A stretch of 64,000 bases of DNA, taken from an uncultured Pelagibacteraceae bacterium. Its GTDB lineage: Bacteria > Pseudomonadota > Alphaproteobacteria > Pelagibacterales > Pelagibacteraceae. Position numbers and translations under genes: made by a program. Location: contig CACGCL010000001.1 of the NCBI GenBank assembly GCA_902571525.1, forward strand, positions 1-64,000, given 5' to 3'. Positions 1 to 10,938 of the stretch are shown here, piece by piece (within the stretch, counting starts at the first letter, position 1; every line of letters starts with the position of its first letter). The notes below the pieces were generated by a model that had not been told where the DNA came from, made no database searches, and worked only from the letters and a program-made list of their open reading frames with translations.

Positions 1-2
1 GA

Positions 3-248
3 AGATTTAGAATAGACAATTCAAGAAGAAAGCTTCATACAGCATTAATTGACTGTGAGCTTTTGTCTAAAGTTTATATAAATTTAATTGATCAAAAAGA
101 GCCAAAACTAGACTTTATGTCAGAGGAGACAAGAAAACCAGAAAATATCAAACCCACAGTTTATTGCAAAAAAATTATCGAACCAACAGAGAATGAGTTA
201 AAAAATCATAAACTTTTTATAAAAAAGTTTTTAAAAAAAATTATTTAA
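3..248 (+). CDS. dnaQ: DNA polymerase III epsilon subunit (3'-5' exonuclease), C-terminal part, truncated at window edge
   Basis: Open frame from base 3: RFRIDNSRRKLHTALIDCELLSKVYINL, matching the DnaQ C-terminal motif (D.S.R..H.AL.D...L..VY). Confidence 0.85.
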   Translation, partial: RFRIDNSRRKLHTALIDCELLSKVYINLIDQKEPKLDFMSEETRKPENIKPTVYCKKIIEPTENELKNHKLFIKKFLKKII

Positions 249-667
249 TTTTTCCTATTTTTATATAGTTCATTAAAGTCCACTTTGGTCTCAAATTTTA
301 CATTTGGATAACCAGAATGGCTAAGTAGATCTAAGAAAATTTTTTCAATTTTTGGATAAACTTCTGTTGGAACATCTTTTAAGAATATTGGTTCTAAAAT
401 TTCTTTTGTATTCACTTCTTCGTCAATTTTTACAACTACTGCATATACCATTTCAAAATAGCCGTATTTATTACTATCATTTTCTTTAAATTTTGTTGAT
501 ATCGAAACCTCGGCCATTTTGTTTTTCAGAGGCTTTGTATTTATATCAATAAACAATTTATATTTAGAAATATTTTCTTTAGTATATATATAACTTTCAA
601 TATCTTTTGTTTCAGCAGAAATATCTTTTATAAATTCTCCTAGTATCCTATAATTTTTTTTTTCCAT
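245..667 (-). CDS. secB: Protein-export chaperone SecB
   Basis: 140 aa, SecB-like (DVPTEVYPKIEKIFLDLLSHSGYPNVKFETKVDFNELY); alphaproteobacterial dnaQ-secB-fxsA order. Confidence 0.8.
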   Translation of the reverse strand: MEKKNYRILGEFIKDISAETKDIESYIYTKENISKYKLFIDINTKPLKNKMAEVSISTKFKENDSNKYGYFEMVYAVVVKIDEEVNTKEILEPIFLKDVPTEVYPKIEKIFLDLLSHSGYPNVKFETKVDFNELYKNRKN

Positions 668-1086
668 TAATTATCTTTATCCTCATACTCACCTTCAATC
701 AAATTATCTTTAGCTTTTTCGTTTGCATTTTTTTTCTTTGTATATTTTTTACTCAAATATTTAAAAAATATATTTCTAGTTACCGGGATAATTAACAAAA
801 AACCAATTAGATCTGTAGCAAATCCTGGAATAATTAAAAGTAATGCTGCTAATGCCAAAGCAGCCCCGGACATCATTTCGTAGATTGGCATTTGGTTTCT
901 ATAAAGTTGTGTAATACCAGATTTTAAAGTATTCAAACCTTGTAATCTTGCAAAATAAACCCCAACAACTGCAGTTAAAAGAATTACAAGAATTGTGCTA
1001 AAAGCACCTATTTGTCCCCCAATTTGAATGAAAAGGTAAATTTCAATAAGAGGAACTAATAAGATTATTAATAAAAGTGTGTTCAT
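667..1086 (-). CDS. fxsA: FxsA family membrane protein
   Basis: EIYLFIQIGGQIGAFSTI...ALALAALLLIIPGFATDLIGFLLIIP is typical of FxsA. Confidence 0.85.
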   Translation of the reverse strand: MNTLLLIILLVPLIEIYLFIQIGGQIGAFSTILVILLTAVVGVYFARLQGLNTLKSGITQLYRNQMPIYEMMSGAALALAALLLIIPGFATDLIGFLLIIPVTRNIFFKYLSKKYTKKKNANEKAKDNLIEGEYEDKDN

Positions 1087-1144
1087 TTGTCATTAATCTA
1101 ATTTGCTAGTTGAAATTAAGCAATAGAGTAAATATGATAAAGTT

Positions 1145-1732
1145 ATGAGTTATAGCTTTGAATATATAGACATAATACTCCTGGCAATGATTGCTGGTTT
1201 CATATTTTTGAGACTGAGAGGTATTTTAGGTAAAAAGTCTGGTTTTGAGGAAGATATCACCCAGAGTTTCCCACACGAATTTCCAAATGTAAATACAATT
1301 AAAAAAACAAACTTTGATGTTTTTGACGAAAAGGCAAAATCTGAATTTCTGTCTGGAGCTAAAATAGCTTACGAGAATATCATCACTGATTTTTCAAAGG
1401 GAAACTTAAAGGATATTAAAAGCCTTTTAGAAAAAAAAGTTTTTAAACAATTTCAAGAAGCTATTTCTGAGCGCGAGAAACAGGGTAATATTTCTGAAAC
1501 AACGTTTATAGGAATTAATTCAGCAGAAATCAAACAACATGATAGAAATGGTAACTTCCTTGAAGTTACAGTGGACTTCGTAAGTGAAATTATTTCATGT
1601 GTTAAAGATAAAAACCTAAAAATTATTTCTGGTGATCCAGAAAAAATTAAAAAAGTTTATGACACTTGGAAATTTGCAAAAAATGTGAAGTCAAATGATC
1701 CAAACTGGTCACTGATTGAAACAAACGTCTAA
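1145..1732 (+). CDS. Tim44/TimA-like domain protein
   Basis: N-terminal TM segment plus Tim44-like domain (FLSGAKIAYENIITDFSKGNLKDIKSLLEKKVFKQF). Confidence 0.8.
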   Translation: MSYSFEYIDIILLAMIAGFIFLRLRGILGKKSGFEEDITQSFPHEFPNVNTIKKTNFDVFDEKAKSEFLSGAKIAYENIITDFSKGNLKDIKSLLEKKVFKQFQEAISEREKQGNISETTFIGINSAEIKQHDRNGNFLEVTVDFVSEIISCVKDKNLKIISGDPEKIKKVYDTWKFAKNVKSNDPNWSLIETNV

Positions 1733-2137
1733 TTGAATAAAAAATTATCCAAAAAAGATTTAAAAGATTGGAAAAATTTCGTAGAAGGAAATGAGAAAGT
1801 TCAGGATAAAGATTACACCAGAGGACAAACAAAATATAAAAATGAAGCAACTATAGATCTTCATGGATTTTCTCTAGATCATGCCAATAGTAAAGTAGAA
1901 AAATTTATTATTGATTGCTTTGATAAAAAAGTACTAAAACTGAATATTATTACGGGTAAAGGATTAAGATCAAAAGTTGATCAAAATCCTTATCAATCGA
2001 AAGATTTAGGTATTTTAAAATATTCTGTTCCGGAATTTATTAAATCAAATACAGAGTTAATGAAAATAATAAAAAAAATTGATGACAGTACAGATGAAAA
2101 AAATTTAGGTTTTTTTTCTGTTTATTTAAAATTATAA
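1733..2137 (+). CDS. Smr domain protein
   Basis: [13 protein letters not shown]...[11 protein letters not shown] Smr motifs; TTG start directly after the upstream stop. Confidence 0.8.
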   Translation: MNKKLSKKDLKDWKNFVEGNEKVQDKDYTRGQTKYKNEATIDLHGFSLDHANSKVEKFIIDCFDKKVLKLNIITGKGLRSKVDQNPYQSKDLGILKYSVPEFIKSNTELMKIIKKIDDSTDEKNLGFFSVYLKL

Positions 2138-3496
2138 GATAAATTTTGACAAATCGTTATCTTTTACTAGTTGTCCAAGATTTTCATTTACATATTTAGA
2201 GTCTATAATAATTTTTTCTCCAGATCTGTCAGTTGCAGTAAAACTTATTTCGTCGAGAATTCTTTCAATTATTGTATGAAGTCTTCTTGCGCCTATATTT
2301 TCTACAGATGAATTGACTTCAGTCGCAAGATTCGCAATAGTTTCAATGCCGTCATCAGAAAATTCCAGGTCAACCTTTTCAGTTTTTAGCAAAGCCTTAT
2401 ATTGTTTGATTAAACTATTATCCGGCTCTTTCAAAATTCTCTTAAAATCATCACTTGTAAGAGCATCTAATTCTACCCTAATAGGCAATCTGCCTTGAAG
2501 TTCTGGCAACAAATCAGATGGTTTCGCCAGTTGAAAAGCCCCAGAAGCTATAAAAAGTATATGATCAGTTTTAACGGGTCCATATTTTGTACTTACCGTT
2601 GTACCTTCAATAAGTGGAAGAAGGTCTCTTTGAACACCTTCTCTAGATACATCTCCACCAGTTCTGTCGGTTCTACCAGAAATTTTATCTATTTCATCTA
2701 AGAAGACAATACCATTATCTTCGGTAACATTTTTTGCTGATTTTATTATTTTATCTTGTTCTATTAATTTGTCTGCTTCTTCATTAAGTAAAATCTCATG
2801 AGACTCTTTTACCGTCATCTTTTTCTTTTTAACTTTACCACCCATCGATTTACCTAACATTTCACCAATATTTATCATCCCAATATTTGCACCTGGCATT
2901 CCTGGTATTTCAAAACTTGGCATGTTGCTAGTTTCGCTAGTTGCGATTTCTATCTCATTGTCATCCAAATCACCATTTCTTAATCTTTTTCTAAAACTTT
3001 CTCTTGTTGCAACTGATGCCTTATCTCCAACCAAAACATCTAAAACTCTCTCTTCTGCAAGTTTTTGAGCTTTAGTGTGCACTTCTTTTCTCTTTTTAAC
3101 TTTTTCCATGGCAATAGCTATTTCAAGCAAATCTCTTATAATCTGTTCAACGTCTCTTCCGACGTATCCAACTTCTGTAAATCGTGTAGCTTCAACTTTT
3201 ACAAAAGGTGCCTCGGCTAATTTTGATAGTCGTCTCGATATTTCAGTTTTTCCAACTCCTGTTGGACCTATCATTAAAATATTTTTAGGAAGCACCTCAT
3301 CGCGCATGTCTCCTGTTAAAGCTTGTCTTCTCCATCTATTCCTTAAAGCAATAGCCACAGCTCTTTTTGCTTTATTCTGACCAACAACATATCTATCTAA
3401 TTCTGATACAATCTCTCTAGGAGATAATGAGTCGATATGACTCTGTTTTATCTCCTCAGTTTTCTTTGGAAAAGTTTTTATATTAGATTTTTCCAT
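2132..3496 (-). CDS. hslU: ATP-dependent protease ATPase subunit HslU
   Basis: [42 protein letters not shown] Walker [11 protein letters not shown] Walker B. Confidence 0.97.
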   Translation of the reverse strand: MEKSNIKTFPKKTEEIKQSHIDSLSPREIVSELDRYVVGQNKAKRAVAIALRNRWRRQALTGDMRDEVLPKNILMIGPTGVGKTEISRRLSKLAEAPFVKVEATRFTEVGYVGRDVEQIIRDLLEIAIAMEKVKKRKEVHTKAQKLAEERVLDVLVGDKASVATRESFRKRLRNGDLDDNEIEIATSETSNMPSFEIPGMPGANIGMINIGEMLGKSMGGKVKKKKMTVKESHEILLNEEADKLIEQDKIIKSAKNVTEDNGIVFLDEIDKISGRTDRTGGDVSREGVQRDLLPLIEGTTVSTKYGPVKTDHILFIASGAFQLAKPSDLLPELQGRLPIRVELDALTSDDFKRILKEPDNSLIKQYKALLKTEKVDLEFSDDGIETIANLATEVNSSVENIGARRLHTIIERILDEISFTATDRSGEKIIIDSKYVNENLGQLVKDNDLSKFIL

Positions 3497-4011
3497 TAAA
3501 TTTTTTCAATTCTAATATTATTATTTGTAAAAACGCAAATATCAGATGCAACTTGGATAGCTTTTTTTGCAACTTCTTCTGCTTTCAATTCGGTATCAAT
3601 TAATACCTTTGCTGCAGCTAGAGCATAATTTCCACCTGAACCAATCCCAATCACATCTCCTTCAGGCTCTAAGACATCACCTGTTCCAGAAATGATAAAA
3701 CTTTTCTCTTTGTCACCAATTGCCATAAGAGCTTCTAATCTTCTTAAATATTTATCAGTTCTCCAATCTTTAGCTAACTCAACAGCCGCCCTTGTTAAAT
3801 TTCCCGCATGCTTCTCTAGTTTTGCCTCTAGTCTTTCAAATAAAGTTAAAGCATCTGCTGTTGATCCAGCAAATCCTGCGATCACATTTCTTTTCTCAAT
3901 TTTACGAACTTTGTTAGCGTTGCTTTTTATCACGGTATTTCCCATACTCACTTGTCCATCACTTGCCACAACTACGTCATTATTTTTTCTTACTAGTACT
4001 ATCGTTGTCAT
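3496..4011 (-). CDS. hslV: ATP-dependent protease subunit HslV
   Basis: [35 protein letters not shown]. Confidence 0.97.
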   Translation of the reverse strand: MTTIVLVRKNNDVVVASDGQVSMGNTVIKSNANKVRKIEKRNVIAGFAGSTADALTLFERLEAKLEKHAGNLTRAAVELAKDWRTDKYLRRLEALMAIGDKEKSFIISGTGDVLEPEGDVIGIGSGGNYALAAAKVLIDTELKAEEVAKKAIQVASDICVFTNNNIRIEKI

Positions 4012-4101
4012 TTTAGTTAGATGGATATTAATTTTAAATGTTCAAGTGTTAAATTAACTGTTATTGATATCGGTAAATAATGTATATATATCTAACTAAA
4101 T

Positions 4102-4692
4102 ATGAAGAGAAAAGCAGAGATAACTAGAAAAACAAAAGAAACCAAAATCGATGTAGCTATAAATATCGATGGTAAGGGTAAGTTTAAAATAGACACTGGT
4201 ATTGGTTTTTTAGATCACATGCTAGAGCAGTTATCAAAACACTCCTCAATTGATTTAAAAGTGAAAGCCAAAGGTGATACGCATATTGATCTTCATCACA
4301 CAACTGAAGACACAGGCATTGCAATTGGTGAATGTTTAAAAAAAGCATCAAAAAAATTCGTAGGTATAAAAAGATATGCTCACGCGATGATTCCAATGGA
4401 TGAAACTTTAACAAGAGTTGCCTTAGATGTTTCGAATAGACCATACTTAATTTGGAAAGTTGATTTAAAGGTAGAAAAGCTAGGTGAAATGGATACAGAA
4501 TTATTTAAAGAGTGGTTCCAAGCATTTTCACAAGCAGCAGGAATTACCTTGCACATAGAGAATTTATATGGTGATAACAGTCATCACAAAGTGGAGTCTT
4601 GTTTTAAAGGATTAGCAAGATCTTTAAGAAGCGCACTTGAGATTGACCCACAAAACAAGAACGTAGTACCATCGACCAAAGGTTCTTTATAA
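4102..4692 (+). CDS. hisB: Imidazoleglycerol-phosphate dehydratase
   Basis: [31 protein letters not shown]. Confidence 0.97.
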   Translation: MKRKAEITRKTKETKIDVAINIDGKGKFKIDTGIGFLDHMLEQLSKHSSIDLKVKAKGDTHIDLHHTTEDTGIAIGECLKKASKKFVGIKRYAHAMIPMDETLTRVALDVSNRPYLIWKVDLKVEKLGEMDTELFKEWFQAFSQAAGITLHIENLYGDNSHHKVESCFKGLARSLRSALEIDPQNKNVVPSTKGSL

Positions 4693-4698
4693 GAATTC

Positions 4699-5325
4699 AT
4701 GAATGTAACAATTGTTGATTACAAATCAGGGAACATAAGTTCTGTCATAAATTCATTTAAAGAAGTAGCACAAAATAAAGTCAAAATTGAAGTCACTTCT
4801 GATCTAAATAAAATAAAGTCAAGTGATAAAGTCGTCTTACCAGGACAGGGGTCATTCAAAAGCTGTACTGATGCACTAAATGGTATTAACGGTCTTGTCG
4901 AGACTTTAAATGAATTTGTAATCAATAATAAAAAACCTCTACTTGGAATTTGTGTTGGGTTACAAATGTTTTCAGATATAGGATATGAGGAAGCCGAAAC
5001 AAAAGGATTAGGTTGGATCCCTGGAAAAGTTACTAAAATAGATAATCAGAATGGAAAATATAAATTACCACATATAGGTTGGAATGAAATTAATATTTTA
5101 AAAAACAGTAAAATATTCAAAGATGTAAAAGATAAATCTCACATGTATTTTGTTCACAGTTATGAATTCGTACCCAATGATAAAAGTACTATTTTAGCAA
5201 CGACCGACTATTCCTCAAATCATGTTTGCGCTGTAGAAAAAGAAAACATTTTTGGAACTCAATTTCACCCAGAAAAGAGTGACAAAATAGGACTAAAAAT
5301 TATTAATAATTTTATAAATTTATAG
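4699..5325 (+). CDS. hisH: Imidazole glycerol phosphate synthase subunit HisH
   Basis: GICVGLQMF glutaminase nucleophile motif, FGTQFHPEKS; his operon context. Confidence 0.96.
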   Translation: MNVTIVDYKSGNISSVINSFKEVAQNKVKIEVTSDLNKIKSSDKVVLPGQGSFKSCTDALNGINGLVETLNEFVINNKKPLLGICVGLQMFSDIGYEEAETKGLGWIPGKVTKIDNQNGKYKLPHIGWNEINILKNSKIFKDVKDKSHMYFVHSYEFVPNDKSTILATTDYSSNHVCAVEKENIFGTQFHPEKSDKIGLKIINNFINL

Positions 5326-6042
5326 ATGAAAATATTCCCAGCAATCGATATCAAAGATAAAAAATGTGTGCGTTTAGTTAAGGGTGATTTTGACAACAAA
5401 ACGGTGTACAAAAATTCTCCTGTAGATCAAGCTAATAGCTATAAAGATCATGGATTTAAAAATATTCACATTGTTGATTTGGATGGAGCTTTAACTGGAG
5501 AAACGGTCAATGTTGATATTATTCAAGAAATAGTAAAAAAGTCTTGTCTTAAGGTGGAAATAGGCGGAGGTATTAGAAATTTTGAAAGCATTCAAAAATA
5601 TTTAGATGTTGGTGTTGAAAAAATTATTCTAGGAAGTGCTGCAATTAAAAACAAAAGTTTTCTAAAAGAAGCTTGCCAAAAGTTTCCTCAAAAGGTTGCT
5701 CTTGGTCTAGATACACAGTGTGGAAAGCTTTCAGTTTTTGGATGGAAAGAAAGTTCAAATAAATCTACATTAGAATTTTTAAAAGAGGTAAATGATTACG
5801 GCGTGAGTAGATTAATTTTTACAGATATTAATAGAGATGGAACTAAAGAAAGTCCAAATTTTGAGGAAACATCAAAAGTTGCAAATATTTCTAATTGTCC
5901 AGTTATAATCTCTGGTGGTGTTTCATCAATCAATGATGTCAAAAAAGCAAGGAACATGGAAAATATTGAGGGTATAATAGTTGGTAAAGCTATTTACGAT
6001 GGTGATATTAAACTAGAGGAGTTAGTTAAAGAAGATGCTTAA
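5326..6042 (+). CDS. hisA: Phosphoribosylformimino-5-aminoimidazole carboxamide ribotide isomerase
   Basis: [18 protein letters not shown]...; his operon context. Confidence 0.96.
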   Translation: MKIFPAIDIKDKKCVRLVKGDFDNKTVYKNSPVDQANSYKDHGFKNIHIVDLDGALTGETVNVDIIQEIVKKSCLKVEIGGGIRNFESIQKYLDVGVEKIILGSAAIKNKSFLKEACQKFPQKVALGLDTQCGKLSVFGWKESSNKSTLEFLKEVNDYGVSRLIFTDINRDGTKESPNFEETSKVANISNCPVIISGGVSSINDVKKARNMENIEGIIVGKAIYDGDIKLEELVKEDA

Positions 6043-6790
6043 AAATAGAATAATCCCTTGTTTAGACGTAAAAAATGGTCGTGTTGTAAAAGGCATTAAC
6101 TTTGTCGACTTAAAAGATGCAGGTGATCCAGTCGAGCAAGCAAAAATTTATAGCGACGGAGGAGCAGATGAAATTTGTTTTTTAGATATAACAGCTTCAA
6201 ATGAAAATAGAGAAACAATCTACGAAGTGGTAAAAAAAACTTCAAAAAAATGTTTTGTTCCTTTAACGGTAGGCGGCGGAGTAAGAAGCTTAGAAGATAT
6301 TAATAAGTTACTTAATTGTGGTGCTGATAAAGTGTCAATTAACACTGCAGCTGTTCAAAATTCAAAAGTAGTTATAGAAAGTTCAAAAAAATTTGGATCA
6401 CAATGTATTGTTGTTGCAATAGATGCGAAACATAATGGCAAAAGTTGGGAAATATTTACTCACGGTGGAAGAAAAAGTTCTGGTATAGATGCAATAGAAT
6501 ATGCAAAAAAAATGGAAGAATGTGGTGCTGGAGAATTATTAGTTACTTCTATGGACAGAGATGGAACGCAAGTTGGTTATGATATTGAATTAATGTCTAC
6601 AATATCTTCAAAGGTAAATATACCATTGATTGCATCTGGAGGAGTTGGGAATCTTGATCATTTAGTAGATGGAGTTAAATTAGGAAATGCCAACGCAGTG
6701 CTTGCAGCCTCAATATTTCATTATGGAAAATACTCGGTAAAACAAGCAAAGGAATATTTGGATTCAAAAGGAATTCCTGTTAGAATTTAG
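6035..6790 (+). CDS. hisF: Imidazole glycerol phosphate synthase subunit HisF
   Basis: [30 protein letters not shown]. Confidence 0.97.
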   Translation: MLKNRIIPCLDVKNGRVVKGINFVDLKDAGDPVEQAKIYSDGGADEICFLDITASNENRETIYEVVKKTSKKCFVPLTVGGGVRSLEDINKLLNCGADKVSINTAAVQNSKVVIESSKKFGSQCIVVAIDAKHNGKSWEIFTHGGRKSSGIDAIEYAKKMEECGAGELLVTSMDRDGTQVGYDIELMSTISSKVNIPLIASGGVGNLDHLVDGVKLGNANAVLAASIFHYGKYSVKQAKEYLDSKGIPVRI

Positions 6791-6791
6791 A

Positions 6792-7064
6792 ATGCTTAAT
6801 GTATTAGAGAATCTGATTAGTCTCGCAAGACAAAGAAAAGAAAAACCTATAGACGGCTCATATACAAATAAATTATTAAAAGATAAAATTTTAAGCAGAG
6901 AAAAAGTTTTAGAAGAAATTGGTGAACTAATCCAATCTGTTGAACAAAACAGTAATAAAATCCATGAAGCTGCAGATGTATTTTATCATTTAATTATTTA
7001 TCTCGAATCTAATAATATTAAAATTGAGGATATAATGCTGGAATTAAAAAAAAGAAAAAAATAA
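6792..7064 (+). CDS. hisE: Phosphoribosyl-ATP pyrophosphatase
   Basis: EEIGELIQSVEQNSNKIHEAADVFYHLIIYL MazG-like HisE motif; his operon. Confidence 0.85.
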   Translation: MLNVLENLISLARQRKEKPIDGSYTNKLLKDKILSREKVLEEIGELIQSVEQNSNKIHEAADVFYHLIIYLESNNIKIEDIMLELKKRKK

Positions 7065-7068
7065 ATTT

Positions 7069-7413
7069 ATGGGTAAGATAAAAATAATATTTTTTTTAAT
7101 TATCGGCTTTATTGGGTACAAAGGATTTATAGCTTTTAAAAATTTTGAAATCGGTACATCAAATAAAATGGCAGAAATCGAGGAGGTCGCTGGCATTGAA
7201 AAGAAAAAAGAAGTTGTGGGTTTGCTCATGTATTTGGGTGAACCTCCAAAAATGATTGAACATTTATACATGGAGAGTGGGTCTAAATGTAAAGACCTGA
7301 AGTCTATCGCAGAGGAAAATTCCAATGCGATTTATGAGTGTGCTAGGTTAAATGCAGTTTTAACAGGAAAAAAGATTGTAAAAGTGATTGATAAACTTGA
7401 AGTTATTCAATGA
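7069..7413 (+). CDS. Hypothetical protein with N-terminal TM segment
   Basis: 114-aa ORF in operon between hisE and a HIT gene; hydrophobic N-terminus. Confidence 0.6.
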   Translation: MGKIKIIFFLIIGFIGYKGFIAFKNFEIGTSNKMAEIEEVAGIEKKKEVVGLLMYLGEPPKMIEHLYMESGSKCKDLKSIAEENSNAIYECARLNAVLTGKKIVKVIDKLEVIQ

Positions 7414-7775
7414 CTTATGACGAAAATAACATTTTTGCAAAAATTTTAAGAGGCGAAATTCCATGCAAAAAGATTTATGAAGATGAGTTTGTTTTATCCT
7501 TTTACGACATAAACCCTCAGAAAAAAATTCATGCGCTAGTGATACCTAAAGGAAAGTATATTGATTTAGACAATTTTGCAAATAATGCTTCTGAAAAAGA
7601 AATTGTGGGATTGATAAAGGGAATAAACACGGTAGCAAAAAAACTACAGATTTCTTCTGATACGGGAAAAGGCTATAGAGCTTTAGCCAATATTAGTGAA
7701 AACGGTGGACAAGAAGTGCCTCATCTACATTTTCATCTTTTTGGGGGCGAAAAAATTGGTAAGATGGTTGAATGA
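7410..7775 (+). CDS. HIT family (HinT-like) protein
   Basis: IFAKILRGEIPCKKIYED..., HLHFHLFGG histidine triad. Confidence 0.93.
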   Translation: MTYDENNIFAKILRGEIPCKKIYEDEFVLSFYDINPQKKIHALVIPKGKYIDLDNFANNASEKEIVGLIKGINTVAKKLQISSDTGKGYRALANISENGGQEVPHLHFHLFGGEKIGKMVE

Positions 7776-8281
7776 TGATCCATGTTGAAAGAAACTTTTT
7801 AGAGTTAAAAGACTTAAAAAATCTTAAGGTATACTCAGTCAATAAAACCAAACTAATAGTAGAGAAAATTAAACCAGATTTTCAATTAAATAAATTTTTT
7901 TACAAACAAGTTGGGAAAAAACATAGATGGGTAGATAGACTTAGCTGGTCAGATGACAAATGGATTAAATATATTTCTAATAAAAATCTAGAAACTTACG
8001 TTATAAAATATTCAGAAGACTTAGCAGGTTTTTTTGAACTTTTGTATAATCCAGAATTAAATGAAACAGAAATTTCTTATTTTGGTTTATTACATGAATA
8101 TATTGGTAAAGGAATTGGTGGATATGCTCTAAGTGAAGCAATAAGAAAATCTTTTGAGAGAAATATCAGAAGAGTATGGTTGCATACATGTACTTTAGAT
8201 CATCCAAATGCTCTAAAAAATTATATAGCCAGAGGAATGACTGTTTTTAAAAAAGAGAATATAAATATATTAGATAGTTAA
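7772..8281 (+). CDS. GNAT family N-acetyltransferase
   Basis: GLLHEYIGKGIGGYALSEAIRKSF acetyl-CoA binding motif, HTCTLDHPNALKNYIARGM. Confidence 0.85.
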   Translation: MMIHVERNFLELKDLKNLKVYSVNKTKLIVEKIKPDFQLNKFFYKQVGKKHRWVDRLSWSDDKWIKYISNKNLETYVIKYSEDLAGFFELLYNPELNETEISYFGLLHEYIGKGIGGYALSEAIRKSFERNIRRVWLHTCTLDHPNALKNYIARGMTVFKKENINILDS

Positions 8282-8829
8282 TTAAATTTCTTTAAACTAA
8301 ATAAATTTTCATCGATAATTTCATTCACAGATAGAATGTTTATTTCTGTAAATACAGAATTATTGTAAATATCTATAGTTCGCCAACCCTTTAAGTACAA
8401 TCTTTCTTTATCAAAATAAACTTTTATATCAAAATTTTGATAATTTATTCTGACAAATAATTCATCATTTTGATCTTTTATATTGTTCATCTTAAGTTCA
8501 TTAATTAAATATCTTTTATCTAATAATTTGTAAAAAGATGTGTTTTTTAATTTATAAAAATTTGGAATATCAGAATTGTTAGTTTTAATAATTATATTTT
8601 TTCCATCTGAAATTAAAATCTTACCTAAATTATCATATTTACAATTTATTTTTTTATCAAATACCAATACGCAATTTCCTGTTTCTTTTTTATCATTAAT
8701 CTGTTGAGTAAATTTAAAACTATAATTTTCAGAATTTTTTAAATTATTTATTATTTGTTTTGCCAGATCTGAGTAAGCCTTAGTAGTTATAAAAAAAAAA
8801 AATAAGATAAGAATTAAAGCAAACCTCAT
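8278..8829 (-). CDS. lolA: Outer-membrane lipoprotein carrier LolA-like protein
   Basis: Signal peptide, FKFTQQINDKKETGNCVLVFDK... LolA-like; adjacent to ftsK. Confidence 0.7.
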   Translation of the reverse strand: MRFALILILFFFFITTKAYSDLAKQIINNLKNSENYSFKFTQQINDKKETGNCVLVFDKKINCKYDNLGKILISDGKNIIIKTNNSDIPNFYKLKNTSFYKLLDKRYLINELKMNNIKDQNDELFVRINYQNFDIKVYFDKERLYLKGWRTIDIYNNSVFTEINILSVNEIIDENLFSLKKFN

Positions 8830-10928
8830 TATAAAACTTCTCTTTTTCCAACATGGTTTGCTTTACTTACTATTCCCTTTTCTTCCATTGTGTCAATTAT
8901 TCTCGCAGCTCGATTATATCCAATTTGTAATTTCCTTTGTAAAAAGGAAGTTGATGCTTTTCTTTCAGATTTTACTATTTCTAAAGCAGCTTCATATAAA
9001 TCATCTAACTGGCTGTTATCTAAATTATCCTCTGAAAAATTATCTTTTTCATCTGATAAATTTAAAATTTCTTCTACATATTCAGGCTCATCTTGAGATC
9101 TCAAAAAATTATTAATTTTTTCAATTTCATTTTCAGATACGAATGGAGCATGGATTCTCGTTATCCTGTTGGCTGATGACATGTATAACATGTCACCTTT
9201 CCCCAAAAGTTGTTCTGCACCTTGCTCACCAAGAATAGTTCTACTATCTATTTTGGACGAAACTTGAAATGACACTCTTGTTGGAAAATTTGCTTTTATT
9301 GTTCCAGTTATCACATCTACACTAGGTCTCTGTGTTGCCATTATAATATGTATTCCTGCTGCTCTAGCCATTTGAGATAATTTTTGAATATAATTTTCGA
9401 TTTCTTTACCAGCTACTAACATTAAATCTGACATTTCATCAACCACAACAACGATATATGGCATTGGTAATTTATGTTTCGAATTATATCCCCCAATATT
9501 TCTCACGCCCACTTTTGTCATTAATTTATACCGACTTTCCATCTCTTTAACTACCCAACCCAAAACAGTAGCAGCCTTTTTTGCCTCGGTGATAACAGGA
9601 CATAAAAGATGGGGAATTCCTTCATAAGTTGAAAGCTCTAACATTTTTGGATCAATTAATATAAATTTACATAGGTCTGGTTTGTGCCTATATAAAAGTG
9701 AAATTAGTATAGTGTTTATGCACACAGACTTTCCTGAACCAGTTGTACCCGCAATCAGCAAGTGAGGCATTGAAGACAAGTCACTTATTATAGGCTGTCC
9801 AGATATACTTTTACCAAGCGCAATTGGCAAAATTAAATCTTTATTGTTAAATTTAGAGCTATTTAATATTTCTCTTAGAGATACATTGTCTCTTTCTAGA
9901 TTTGGTAATTCGATACCTACAGAACTGGAGCCAGGTATTACAGATATCCTTGCGGATTCTGAGCTTGTATTTCTAGCTATATCATTAGATAGATTTACAA
10001 TTTTAGAGACCTTCACCCCAGCAGCTGGCTCAAATTCATTTAAAGTTACGACTGGCCCTGAACTTATTTTCCTAATTTTACCCTCCACTCCAAAGTCTAG
10101 AAGTATCTTTTCAAGAAATTCCTCATTAATATCATTTCTTAAAGTATTTTTTTTATTTTTTGTTGTTGGTTTTTCTAATAAATCGATATTCGGTAGTTTA
10201 TATGATGTTTTCTGCTTTTCTAATATGTCACTTTTTTTTTCAAAAGAAAATTTTTCCTGTATATCATCAGAATCTAAAAATTCATCTTTTCCGTACTCTT
10301 TAGTTTTAATTGTAGAAAATGTTTTCTTCCTTTTGATGATATTCTTAAGAGTTGAAAACCATTTTAATTTAAAATTAATACTTGTAATAAATAAGATTAT
10401 GAATAATAAAATAAGAAAATAATACGAAACATCAGTGTTAATATTTGTAATCTTAAAAAATATATTATTATAAGAATAGCTTCCAACAAAGCCACCGTTT
10501 CCATTAATTACAAGAAAAAAAGCTTCTTTATAAAATTGTGTTAGAAAAATGGTTCCAATTATTGAATAACAAACCATATAAAAAAAACTATTTAAAATTG
10601 AAATTAAAGTTTTTTGATAAATCAATCTTATAGATAAAAATATTAAAGTTATTGGCAAAAAGTATGCTATCAACCCTATTGATTGTAATAAAAAATCAGA
10701 ACCAATACTACCATAAATGCCTAAAAAATTTTCTATTTCTTGATTTTCAGGATAAATAAAATTTGGATCATTAGGATTATAACTAATTAATGATAACAAT
10801 AACAGAAATGCAAAAATTAGGGTAAAAAAACCAACAAATTCAATAAATTTTTTGATGGCAAAATCTCTAATTTTTTCAAAATTATTTTTAATTTGCATAA
10901 AAGAATCAAATTTACCACTTTGTATCAT
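8829..10928 (-). CDS. ftsK: DNA translocase FtsK
   Basis: Four TM segments, GTTGSGKSVCINTILISLLYRH, VVDEMSDLM, C-terminal gamma winged helix (STSFLQRKLQIGYNRAARIIDTMEEKGIVS). Confidence 0.95.
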   Translation of the reverse strand: MIQSGKFDSFMQIKNNFEKIRDFAIKKFIEFVGFFTLIFAFLLLLSLISYNPNDPNFIYPENQEIENFLGIYGSIGSDFLLQSIGLIAYFLPITLIFLSIRLIYQKTLISILNSFFYMVCYSIIGTIFLTQFYKEAFFLVINGNGGFVGSYSYNNIFFKITNINTDVSYYFLILLFIILFITSINFKLKWFSTLKNIIKRKKTFSTIKTKEYGKDEFLDSDDIQEKFSFEKKSDILEKQKTSYKLPNIDLLEKPTTKNKKNTLRNDINEEFLEKILLDFGVEGKIRKISSGPVVTLNEFEPAAGVKVSKIVNLSNDIARNTSSESARISVIPGSSSVGIELPNLERDNVSLREILNSSKFNNKDLILPIALGKSISGQPIISDLSSMPHLLIAGTTGSGKSVCINTILISLLYRHKPDLCKFILIDPKMLELSTYEGIPHLLCPVITEAKKAATVLGWVVKEMESRYKLMTKVGVRNIGGYNSKHKLPMPYIVVVVDEMSDLMLVAGKEIENYIQKLSQMARAAGIHIIMATQRPSVDVITGTIKANFPTRVSFQVSSKIDSRTILGEQGAEQLLGKGDMLYMSSANRITRIHAPFVSENEIEKINNFLRSQDEPEYVEEILNLSDEKDNFSEDNLDNSQLDDLYEAALEIVKSERKASTSFLQRKLQIGYNRAARIIDTMEEKGIVSKANHVGKREVL

Positions 10929-10938
10929 TTAATATTTA

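Noticed and set aside
3075-3380. 101-aa plus-strand ORF antisense to hslU
   Set aside because: Shadow ORF; hslU fully explains the region.
3692-4057. 121-aa plus-strand ORF antisense to hslV
   Set aside because: hslV is unambiguous; no recognisable domain in the antisense frame.
7044-7325. 93-aa minus-strand ORF within the his operon
   Set aside because: Antisense to the co-directional small ORF 7069-7413, which fits the operon better.
9844-10422. 192-aa plus-strand ORF
   Set aside because: Antisense to well-supported ftsK; composition looks like a shadow frame.
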